From Niallia nealsonii (GTDB lineage Bacteria; Bacillota; Bacilli; Bacillales; Cytobacillaceae): DNA of 64,000 nt. Positions 8,812-15,894 of this stretch are shown here, piece by piece (the stretch's first letter is position 1; every line of letters begins with the position of its first letter). Below the pieces are notes generated by a model. That model saw nothing but the letters and a program-made list of their open reading frames with translations. It had not been told where the DNA came from and ran no database searches. The DNA lies in NCBI RefSeq assembly GCF_002835805.1, contig NZ_PISE01000001.1:36105-100104 (forward strand), read 5' to 3'. The translations under genes were made by a program, and so were the position numbers.

Positions 8812-8912
8812 GCTAGTACAAAAATCAACAGTTAATGTTAATATAGTCAAACTTTTAAATATCGTTTTCTTCTACTATCTCCAGCATAATAATCCATTTT
8901 TTAATTATAAAC

Positions 8913-8946
8913 AAAAAAAAAGCAACCTTTTAAGGTTGCTTTTTTT
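8913..8946. terminator. Bidirectional rho-independent terminator
   Basis: Perfect 8-bp stem AGCAACCT / AGGTTGCT around a TTAA-type loop (8921-8940), with A-runs on the left and T-runs on the right. It can terminate the M23 gene on the plus strand and the small RNA and efp transcripts on the minus strand. Confidence 0.88.
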
Positions 8947-9134
8947 CAGCCGCATTTGCCGCTTAGGTGTATGGAGTTTCAAAACCTGCTCCACCAGGTG
9001 GGTGTTCGCAAAAGATTTCTTCATATGTCCTTATGAATTAATCATAAAGCCTGCTGTTCCGTCTTTAATATAGAACTCCCTAATTATCGATAAAGGTTGA
9101 AACTTCATACGATAACGTACAACGCAGCTTTTAT
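8913..9134 (-). ncRNA. Structured small RNA downstream of efp, family not identified
   Basis: A stand-alone minus-strand transcription unit of about 220 nt including its terminator: promoter at 9141-9169, predicted 5' end near 9134, terminator at 8913-8946. The body folds on paper with nested long-range helices. The closing stem is AGCTGCGTT with AATGCGGCT (9 bp). Inside it, GTATGAAGTTTCAACCT pairs with AGGTTTTGAAACTCCATAC (about 17 bp with one mismatch and a 2-nt bulge). An inner hairpin CTTTATGA/TTCATAAGG is also visible. No ORF is supported. Size and closing-stem layout resemble 6S RNA, but I do not recognise the sequence and give it no name. Confidence 0.65.
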
Positions 9135-9140
9135 ATTTAT

Positions 9141-9169
9141 ATAATACAAGAAAAAGATATAAAACGCAA
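9141..9169 (-). promoter_or_regulatory. Sigma-A-type promoter of the small RNA
   Basis: Minus strand TTGCGT (9164-9169), exactly 17 nt, TATTAT (9141-9146). Placed just after the efp stop and about 7 nt before the predicted start of the structured RNA. Confidence 0.65.
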
Positions 9170-9216
9170 ATGGTAATAATCTTTACTTGGCATTATATAT
9201 TTTTTAGGTTTATTCC

Positions 9217-9774
9217 TTACGCGCGAGAAACATAGCTAGCTTCAGTTGTATTAATGATCAATTTGTCCCCTTGATTAATAAAGAAAGGAACTTGAACAAT
9301 TAATCCTGTTTCTAACGTAGCAGGTTTTGTACCACCAGAAGCAGTATCGCCTTTAATGCCAGGCTCTGTTTCCGCAACTTCTAATACAACCGTGTTTGGA
9401 AGTTCTACACCAAGTGTTTCTGATTGGTACATCATAATTTGCACTTCCATGTTTTCTTGAAGGAATTTCAACTCATATTCAATTGCATTTTCTGACAATT
9501 CAATTTGATCATATGATTCTGTATCCATAAATACATGTTGATCCCCATTTGCATATAAATATTGCATTTTGCGGTTATCAATTTGAGCTTTTGCTACTTT
9601 TTCTCCAGCTCTAAATGTTTTTTCTTGAATAGCTCCTGTACGTAAATTTCTTAATTTAGAACGAACAAATGCCGCTCCTTTTCCTGGTTTAACATGTTGG
9701 AAATCAATAACTCTCCAAATCCCGTTGTCTACTTCAATCGTTAAACCTGTTTTAAAATCGTTTACAGAAATCAT
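9217..9774 (-). CDS. efp: Elongation factor P
   Basis: 185-residue EF-P, which relieves ribosome stalling at polyproline stretches. It has the three-domain KOW/OB/OB length and conserved [11 protein letters not shown] loop; Lys32 in that loop is the residue that reaches the peptidyl-transferase centre and is modified in Bacillus. The C-terminal signature [14 protein letters not shown] is present. It lies 19 nt downstream of papA, as in B. subtilis. No terminator directly follows it; the first one is beyond the small RNA, so some efp transcripts may read into that RNA. Confidence 0.97.
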   Translation of the reverse strand: MISVNDFKTGLTIEVDNGIWRVIDFQHVKPGKGAAFVRSKLRNLRTGAIQEKTFRAGEKVAKAQIDNRKMQYLYANGDQHVFMDTESYDQIELSENAIEYELKFLQENMEVQIMMYQSETLGVELPNTVVLEVAETEPGIKGDTASGGTKPATLETGLIVQVPFFINQGDKLIINTTEASYVSRA

Positions 9775-9793
9775 GTAAATAATCCTCCTAATC

Positions 9794-10858
9794 TTACTTC
9801 AAAATAATAAGTTCTTTTGTTGAATGGGTTAAAGCTTCATTATGAACATCTGTTATCAATGTATCATCTTCAATACGAACTCCACCAAGACCTGGAACAT
9901 AAATGCCTGGCTCTACTGTAACAACCATGCCTGGTGCTAAAATAATTTCTGATTTAGCGGAAAGACCTGGTCCTTCATGCACTTCTAAACCGATACCATG
10001 GCCTGTTGAATGCCCAAAATTATCACCATATCCATGTTCTGTTATGTAATCCCTAGTTAGAGCATCTGCTTGAATTCCTGTTAAGCCTGGTTTTATTCCG
10101 TTCATGCCTTTTAATTGTGCCTGCAAGACTATTTCATATATTTCTTTTAATTTTTCGTCCGGATTGCCTACAGCTATTGTTCTTGTAATATCTGAAACAT
10201 ATCCATTATAGTAAGCGCCATAATCCAATGTTACGAAATCACCATCTTCAATAACTTTATTTGTTGCAACACCATGAGGCAAGGCAGATCTTTTCCCTGA
10301 TGCTACGATTGTATCAAAGGATGATGAAGTTGCACCTGCTTTTCGCATAAAAAACTCTAATTCATTCGAAACTTCCAACTCTGTTTTCCCAACTTTAATA
10401 AAATCAAGAATATGAGTAAAAGCTGCATCCGCAATCTTGGCTGCTTCCTTTAATATCTTAATCTCTTGGGGACTCTTAATCAAGCGTAACTTTTCAATCA
10501 GACCAGAAACAGGCACTAATTCGCCTTTTATCGCACCTTCGTAAATTCTATAATCCGTAAAAGTCATATAATCTTGTTCAAAAGCAAGTCTTTTTATCCC
10601 CAGCTTTTCTGCTTGAACAGCCACTTCTTTATAAATAGGTCCTGTGTGCTGAACAATTTCAAATCCCTTACATTGCTCTGCTGCTTGTTCCATATACCGA
10701 AAATCTGTAATGAACTTTGCTTCTTCCCCACTGATTAGCACAACCCCGCTCGTTCCAGTAAAATTGCTTATGTAACGGCGGTTGTAGTTGCTTGTTATCA
10801 ACATTCCATCTGCATTTTCTTTTATTAATGCTTCTCTTAATTTTTGTAGTTTTTCCAT
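9794..10858 (-). CDS. papA: Xaa-Pro aminopeptidase, M24 family (YqhT-like)
   Basis: 354-residue pita-bread metallopeptidase that removes N-terminal residues preceding proline. The N-terminal creatinase-like domain covers about residues 1-125. The catalytic domain carries the five metal ligands in [17 protein letters not shown] (two Asp), [14 protein letters not shown] (His), VTVEPGIY (Glu) and VRIEDD (Glu). It forms a pair with efp. In B. subtilis aroQ lies between this gene and yqhR; here the 100-nt gap contains no gene. Confidence 0.94.
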   Translation of the reverse strand: MEKLQKLREALIKENADGMLITSNYNRRYISNFTGTSGVVLISGEEAKFITDFRYMEQAAEQCKGFEIVQHTGPIYKEVAVQAEKLGIKRLAFEQDYMTFTDYRIYEGAIKGELVPVSGLIEKLRLIKSPQEIKILKEAAKIADAAFTHILDFIKVGKTELEVSNELEFFMRKAGATSSSFDTIVASGKRSALPHGVATNKVIEDGDFVTLDYGAYYNGYVSDITRTIAVGNPDEKLKEIYEIVLQAQLKGMNGIKPGLTGIQADALTRDYITEHGYGDNFGHSTGHGIGLEVHEGPGLSAKSEIILAPGMVVTVEPGIYVPGLGGVRIEDDTLITDVHNEALTHSTKELIILK

Positions 10859-10965
10859 TTTTCGCCTCTCCTTGCCCGCTTTTATTCTTTTGGCACTATG
10901 TATTTCCTATGCAAAACGTACTCCATTTAAAAACGATTCATCGACAGTATTTTATCATAGTTTTA

Positions 10966-11508
10966 TTATCCTTCACTACTCGAAATATTTGAATTAGCTT
11001 TTTTTTCTTTCATTTTTTTGGTTTGAATTTCACTTTCTTCATATGAAATAGTATAGCCGACAAACACCCCATAAAGTACATATAGACAAGCCGATGTAAT
11101 CAATGTATCTCTCTTTAGCTTTAAAAAAGGATCCATGCTTGGAAATATTGGATTCAGTACAATAAAAACAAAGGCAAATAAAGCAAGGCCAAACCCTATG
11201 CTTATGTATATTTTTTTAAACTTTCTTAAAGCAAGATAATAAGCAAAAGCTGCTCCAGTAGAAAGCGCTCCAAGTACTATTATACTAATGACCGTTCCAA
11301 GCCACCCTCTTTTCCACTCTCCAAGCGCCCATGGTTCTAAAAGAATATTAACTGGAATCTCTGTAAAATTTAAATAGTATGCAAGATAGCCAATCGATGA
11401 CCAAACCATCCCTCCTATCATCCCCGTCCAAATAACGAGTGCAATAAATGACATTGGCTTTTCATGCTGTTTTTTTTTCTCCTTACTTTGCTGTTTATCA
11501 TTTGACAT
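10966..11508 (-). CDS. yqhR: YqhR family membrane protein
   Basis: 180-residue protein with four predicted transmembrane helices between about residues 20 and 160 and charged Lys-rich ends. It matches the position of yqhR in the conserved yqhO-efp block. The ATG at 11508 is preferred over an upstream start at 11601 because GGAGGTA lies just before it. Function unknown. Confidence 0.82.
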   Translation of the reverse strand: MSNDKQQSKEKKKQHEKPMSFIALVIWTGMIGGMVWSSIGYLAYYLNFTEIPVNILLEPWALGEWKRGWLGTVISIIVLGALSTGAAFAYYLALRKFKKIYISIGFGLALFAFVFIVLNPIFPSMDPFLKLKRDTLITSACLYVLYGVFVGYTISYEESEIQTKKMKEKKANSNISSSEG

Positions 11509-11780
11509 AATAGATACCTCCAACATGTTTTTTGGAAAAAATCTTCCTCTCTTAACATAAACTAATGCTGTATATAGTATCACCGTTATCTTGCTGTTCA
11601 TTCCTTCTGAATCAGATTCATACAGTGAAAGTAAATAAGGCGTTAGGCTAGTTGTTTTGCGATATTTTTAGTAATATAGAAATAGGTATATACAGCAATT
11701 CGATTTTCTTCTTTACTAACAGAAAAAATATTTATATTTTGCTGTTTCATCAAATTTAACCTGAGGCTGGTGTAACTTTC

Positions 11781-12719
11781 ATGGGAAATGAGCAAAAACC
11801 TATTTATGGGGGGCAAGCAGTGGTAGAGGGAGTAATGTTCGGGGGAAAACATCATTACATCACTGCTATTAGACGCAAAGATCAAACAATCGAGTATTTC
11901 CATCTTCCACGCAAACATAATCAAAAATTTGCGAAACTAAAAAAAATCCCTTTCGTGCGAGGACTTGTTTCCATTATTGAAGCAAGCGGAAACGGCACAA
12001 AACATTTAAATTACTCAACCGACCGCTATGATGTGGATCCGGAAGAAGATTATAAATTAACAGAACAAGAACCTTCTAAATTAACCATGATACTTGGTGT
12101 TGCAGCAATCGGCATCCTATCCTTTTTATTTGGAAAATTTATTTTTACATTAGTTCCTACTTTTTTAGCCGCACTTTTTCAGCCGGTAATCAGCGGACAT
12201 TTCGGGCAAATTTTATTAGAGAGCTTTTTTAAGCTAATTCTTTTGTTAAGTTATATATACTTTGTTTCTTTAACTCCATTAATTAAAAGAGTATTCCAAT
12301 ATCATGGGGCAGAGCATAAAGTAATAAACTGCTTTGAAAATGGATTAGATTTAACCGTAAAAAATGTTCAAGCACAATCTCGCCTTCATTACCGATGCGG
12401 CAGCAGTTTTATATTATTCACTGTATTTGTTGGATTATTTCTTTATCTATTTTTTCCGACTGATTCCCTGGTGGAACGTGTATTAAGCAGAATAGCGCTA
12501 ATACCCTTCGTTTTAGGAATTTCTTTTGAAGTTCTGCAACTAACCAATAAAGTCAAAAACGTTCCAATTTTAAAATATTTAGGGTTGCCTGGTTTATGGC
12601 TGCAGCTTCTAACAACAAAAGAGCCAAAGGATGATCAAGTAGAAGTAGCGATTTTTTCATTTAAAGAGCTTGTACGAAGAGAACAAGAAACAGCACAACA
12701 CAATGCATCATCGATTTAG
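11781..12719 (+). CDS. yqhQ: DUF1385 family membrane protein YqhQ
   Basis: 312-residue DUF1385 protein. The N-terminus YGGQAVVEGVMFGG and the motif YHGAEHKVINCFE (about 176-188) are family signatures. Several transmembrane helices lie at about 105-165 and 210-245. YqhQ has been considered a metal-dependent membrane protein of unclear role. The ribosome binding site is weak. It diverges from yqhR. Confidence 0.92.
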   Translation: MGNEQKPIYGGQAVVEGVMFGGKHHYITAIRRKDQTIEYFHLPRKHNQKFAKLKKIPFVRGLVSIIEASGNGTKHLNYSTDRYDVDPEEDYKLTEQEPSKLTMILGVAAIGILSFLFGKFIFTLVPTFLAALFQPVISGHFGQILLESFFKLILLLSYIYFVSLTPLIKRVFQYHGAEHKVINCFENGLDLTVKNVQAQSRLHYRCGSSFILFTVFVGLFLYLFFPTDSLVERVLSRIALIPFVLGISFEVLQLTNKVKNVPILKYLGLPGLWLQLLTTKEPKDDQVEVAIFSFKELVRREQETAQHNASSI

Positions 12720-12883
12720 CTGATAAATTAGCAAATAACACAAACTTTATATTCCATATTTAAAATTTTTTTTAAAAAACCCCTTCATTTATTGCTAAAT
12801 TATTTAAATTTGAATAAACTTTTGTAATTACTCGTTTAAAATTTTAAAAAAATGCTTATCATGCTTTTAGGGAGGTGGCTTTT

Positions 12884-13264
12884 TTGAAGAATCGTATTTC
12901 AATAGCAGTCATCAGTTTCGTGATTTTATTTGCTTCAATCGGTTTAGTATCCAGACTAATTACAGACCCAATTGGTTTTGTAAAAAACATTGCGGTTTTA
13001 TTAGTAGTTGGTGTACTTATTTGGTTTATTGCTCAACGACTATACAAAAGCAGCCCTCAAAAAAAAGAACAGAAAGCTTTTATTAAAGCAGCAAAAAAAT
13101 CTAAAAAAAGGCTGAATTTTAAGGAAAAATCCTCAAATAAACCAGCTAGTCTAAAATCTAATTCTTCCTTAAAAGCAAAAAAATTTAAGCGCAGTACTAC
13201 TTCAGCGCATCTTACTGTTATTGAGGGCAAAAAAGGAAAAAAAAAGAATCGGGCTTCTTTATAG
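12884..13264 (+). CDS. yqhP: Small basic membrane protein YqhP
   Basis: 126 residues: two hydrophobic helices at about 4-24 and 32-50 and a strongly basic Lys/Ser-rich C-terminal tail with no recognised domain. TTG at 12884 is chosen because GGGAGGTG (12870-12877) precedes it by 6 nt; the earlier in-frame GTG is inside that site. Position after yqhQ matches B. subtilis yqhP. The stop codon lies within the terminator hairpin. Confidence 0.75.
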   Translation: MKNRISIAVISFVILFASIGLVSRLITDPIGFVKNIAVLLVVGVLIWFIAQRLYKSSPQKKEQKAFIKAAKKSKKRLNFKEKSSNKPASLKSNSSLKAKKFKRSTTSAHLTVIEGKKGKKKNRASL

Positions 13265-13283
13265 AAGTTCGATTCTTTTTTTG
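13244..13283. terminator. Bidirectional terminator between yqhP and yqhO
   Basis: Stem AAGAATCG-GGCTTCT / AGAAGTT-CGATTCTT (about 15 bp with G-T pairs), loop TTAT, with A-runs before and T-runs after. It overlaps the last codons of yqhP and serves convergent yqhO as well. Confidence 0.85.
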
Positions 13284-13307
13284 ATCAGCAGCTAGCTTAT
13301 ATATGTT

Positions 13308-14192
13308 TTAATAAGTCCATGTTTTAAAAAACTTTTGAGCACAGGCTCTGCCTAATTGATGCAACTCCTCTTGCCTTTCCTTTGTTAAGGAGAATTCTGT
13401 TACTGCGATTCCTTCTGTTGGAATAAAAATAATATTTTTGGCATGTTTTCTGGAAATATACCGGGAGTCATGGGCATCTTTCATCGTTTCAAACATGGCT
13501 CCAAATAACTGTATTGCATTACGAATTACATGTCTCGGATGTTCTGCAATATGATGCCTTACTGATATCCCTAATACTGGTCTTGTTTTCAGAATATTTT
13601 CCTGGTCAAACAGCCACATAGGAAAATTGCTTAAAACCCCTCCATCCACAATAATGCTCTTATTAGTAGGTGGACCTAATTTTACCGGTTCAAAAAAATA
13701 AGGTAAACTGCAGCTCATTCTAATTGCTTTTGCCACAGAAAAACGCTGTGGGTTAATTCCATATTTAGGGAGATCATCTGGCAAAACTAACAGTACTCCA
13801 TTGGTAATGTCGGAGGCAATAACTCTTAAAGTTTGTGGAGGCAAATCAGCAAATGTACGTATACCTTTTGCTGCTAATTTTTCTTCCAGCCATTTCTCCA
13901 ATGCATTGCCTTTATATAAGCCCAATTTCCAATAAACAAATAACCATTTGGCTAATGGAAAAGGAATCAAAAGTTTTCGCGCATCCATAAATAGAGCTAA
14001 GTCCAATTCTTCGAGCAACTCCTTTATCTCCTTGCTTGAATAATTTGCAGCAACAAAAGCCGCAACAATTGAACCTGCACTTGTACCTGCCAGCCTTGTA
14101 AACTTTAATCCCTTTTCCTCCACGACTTCATATGCACCGATTAATGCTAGACCTTTGATTCCACCGCCTGAAAAAACCCCGTCTATGTACAT
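13308..14192 (-). CDS. yqhO: Patatin-like phospholipase family protein YqhO
   Basis: 294-residue patatin-fold acyl hydrolase. The oxyanion loop GVFSGGGIKG is at residues 5-14, nucleophile GTSAGS (Ser about 42) and the Ser-Asp dyad's Asp in VDGGVLSNFP. No signal peptide is visible, so it is probably cytoplasmic or membrane-associated. The ATG at 14192 is preceded by AAGGAGAG; an upstream in-frame ATG (14246) lacks a site. Substrate unknown. Confidence 0.9.
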   Translation of the reverse strand: MYIDGVFSGGGIKGLALIGAYEVVEEKGLKFTRLAGTSAGSIVAAFVAANYSSKEIKELLEELDLALFMDARKLLIPFPLAKWLFVYWKLGLYKGNALEKWLEEKLAAKGIRTFADLPPQTLRVIASDITNGVLLVLPDDLPKYGINPQRFSVAKAIRMSCSLPYFFEPVKLGPPTNKSIIVDGGVLSNFPMWLFDQENILKTRPVLGISVRHHIAEHPRHVIRNAIQLFGAMFETMKDAHDSRYISRKHAKNIIFIPTEGIAVTEFSLTKERQEELHQLGRACAQKFFKTWTY

Positions 14193-14360
14193 AAAGTCAC
14201 TCTCCTTATAATTCGTGCATTGATACACTTTAAGCGAGTGAGACAAAAAATAGTACTTGGATTTATAATTTGTTTATTTCTAGACGTTTTACCCATACAT
14301 AGTCCAATCTTTGCACATAAACTATTGTTGTATAAAAAGAAAAATGAGGAGGGCATTACA

Positions 14361-14621
14361 ATGAATCAATCACTCTATTTGCATGAGGAAGTTAGAAGAC
14401 CCATTGGAAGACCTGGTTTCGGAAGACCCGGATTTGGAAGACCTGGATTTGGAAGACCTGGTTTCGGAAGACCTGGTTTCGGAGTAGGCTTAGGTTTTCT
14501 AGGTGGGCTAGCAACAGGGGCATTATTATCACCAGGATATGGATATTCTCCATATTATGGATATCCCCCATATTACGGATATCCTCCATATTACGGATAT
14601 CCACCGTACTATGGTTATTAA
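14361..14621 (+). CDS. Gly/Tyr/Pro-rich repeat protein, possibly spore-surface
   Basis: 86-residue protein made almost wholly of repeats: five GRPGF units (about residues 16-41), a short hydrophobic Gly-rich stretch (GLGFLGGLATGALL), then four PYYGYP-type units to the C-terminus. GAGGAGGG stands 7-8 nt before the ATG at 14361. The composition resembles spore coat or other surface proteins of Bacillus, and splB lies next to it, but this is inference from composition and context only. Confidence 0.7.
   Translation: MNQSLYLHEEVRRPIGRPGFGRPGFGRPGFGRPGFGRPGFGVGLGFLGGLATGALLSPGYGYSPYYGYPPYYGYPPYYGYPPYYGY
14406..14618 (+). repeat. Two tandem repeat arrays within the Gly/Tyr-rich gene
   Basis: A 15-bp unit (GGAAGACCTGGTTTC-like) is repeated five times at about 14406-14480. 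An 18-bp unit (CCATATTACGGATAT with variable third bases) is repeated four times at about 14550-14618. Synonymous differences between copies suggest the peptide repeat is maintained. Confidence 0.85.
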
Positions 14622-14688
14622 TTAAATACAAAATCGAACAATAAGAAAAATTGTTTTTTATAAATAGCTGAAGTGTTATGACAAAAAA

Positions 14689-14724
14689 AACAGAAAGCTG
14701 GCATTTCCCAACTTTCTGTTTTTT
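14689..14724. terminator. Bidirectional terminator between the repeat protein gene and splB
   Basis: Stem AACAGAAAG-C-TGG / CCA-A-CTTTCTGTT with one internal mismatch, flanked by A8 and T6 runs. It suits both convergent genes. Confidence 0.87.
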
Positions 14725-14739
14725 ATACTGTAAAGAATT

Positions 14740-15765
14740 TTACGTAAAGTAAGCAACTTCTGCATATGGGAAAAATTCTGCAATATAGCCACGAAGTGTT
14801 CCTTCTAAATCCTTCGCTTCATCATCTTTATATACATACTTGCCTATTCCATATCGTCCCCATTTATATTTGCGCTTTTCTTCATCCATTTCTAGTTTTG
14901 TTTTTGGATATCTTTTTGCAATTACTTTTTTGGCTGGTTTTGTGAACCGATGCTGAATCATTTCAAATGTCAAATCTTCAATTACAGTATCTTTTAGACT
15001 TTCTGATAAGCGCTGAAATAATTCATAATATCCTTCTTTCCAGTCTTCATGCAAATAAATGGGGGCGACAATAAATCCTAGCGGATAGCCTGCATTGGCT
15101 ACTTTTCTTGCAGCTTCCAATCGCTCATCAAAACTAGAAGTGCCAGGCTCAAAATTTTTAATGACATATCTGGAATTGACACTGAAACGAAATCTTGTTT
15201 TGCCATTATGTTTTGCATCTAATAGATGATCCACATGATGATATTTTGTTACAAACCGGAGCCTTCCTGTTTCTGATTTTCCAAAATGCTCAATGGCTTT
15301 TTTTAGGGAATGGGTTAAATGATCAATGCCAACAATATCAGAAGTACAAGCTGCTTCAAAACGAGTAATTTGCTCTCCACGCTCTTTCATGTATTCATCT
15401 GCTTGTGCAAATATTTCTTCAATGTTTACATATGTTCTAATATACGGTTTGCTGCCAAGTGTAGTTTGCAAATAACAGTAATGGCAATGACCCATACACC
15501 CTGTTGCAAGTGGAATAGCATATTCTGCAGAGGGTTTAGAGGTATCAAATTTTAACGTTTTGCGGACTCCAACAACTAAAGTAGATTTAGCATTACGATA
15601 TTGTTGAAACTCATTATCCCCAGGTATCCCTCTTACTTGATTATGGGAGGTTGTTTCTCTAATCTCTAGTCCCATTTTTTCAAACTTTTCTTTTAGTTCT
15701 CTCCCCAAAGGATAGTCTAATGCTTTAGGTTCAATATATACTAATTGCGGAATAAATGGTTTCAT
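14740..15765 (-). CDS. splB: Spore photoproduct lyase (radical SAM)
   Basis: 341-residue radical SAM enzyme that reverses the spore photoproduct (thymine dimer) in DNA during germination. The iron-sulfur motif CMGHCHYC gives Cys90, Cys94 and Cys97 (CX3CX2C). The catalytic Cys140 in EAACTSD corresponds to Cys141 of the B. subtilis enzyme. The length equals the family. It is monocistronic here, between terminators. In B. subtilis splB lies elsewhere, so gene order differs. A forespore sigma-G promoter is expected but was not identified by eye. Confidence 0.96.
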   Translation of the reverse strand: MKPFIPQLVYIEPKALDYPLGRELKEKFEKMGLEIRETTSHNQVRGIPGDNEFQQYRNAKSTLVVGVRKTLKFDTSKPSAEYAIPLATGCMGHCHYCYLQTTLGSKPYIRTYVNIEEIFAQADEYMKERGEQITRFEAACTSDIVGIDHLTHSLKKAIEHFGKSETGRLRFVTKYHHVDHLLDAKHNGKTRFRFSVNSRYVIKNFEPGTSSFDERLEAARKVANAGYPLGFIVAPIYLHEDWKEGYYELFQRLSESLKDTVIEDLTFEMIQHRFTKPAKKVIAKRYPKTKLEMDEEKRKYKWGRYGIGKYVYKDDEAKDLEGTLRGYIAEFFPYAEVAYFT

Positions 15766-15840
15766 AAAGAAAAAGTGCTCCTTTCTTAAACTCTTTTCAT
15801 TTGCATCATTAAAATGGACTCATACTATTAATGTGGGTTA

Positions 15841-15872
15841 AAAAAACAAAAAAAGACAGGGAATTATCCCCA
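15841..15872 (-). terminator. Probable terminator of nrdJ
   Basis: Minus strand short GC stem (GGGGA / TTCCC) followed by TGTC and long T-runs, 23 nt beyond the nrdJ stop. The stem is short, so confidence is moderate. Confidence 0.5.
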
Positions 15873-15894
15873 TCCTCTTGCGTTAACCATTCTT

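Noticed and set aside
8913..9134. Firm naming of the small RNA as 6S RNA, tmRNA or SRP RNA
   Set aside because: Too short for tmRNA, no SRP GGAA/GCAA apical motif seen, and the 6S resemblance rests only on size and a closing stem.
11643..11924. 93-codon minus-strand ORF
   Set aside because: It is the complement of the conserved start of yqhQ.
14392..14631. 79-codon minus-strand ORF
   Set aside because: Antisense shadow of the tandem repeats in the Gly/Tyr-rich gene.
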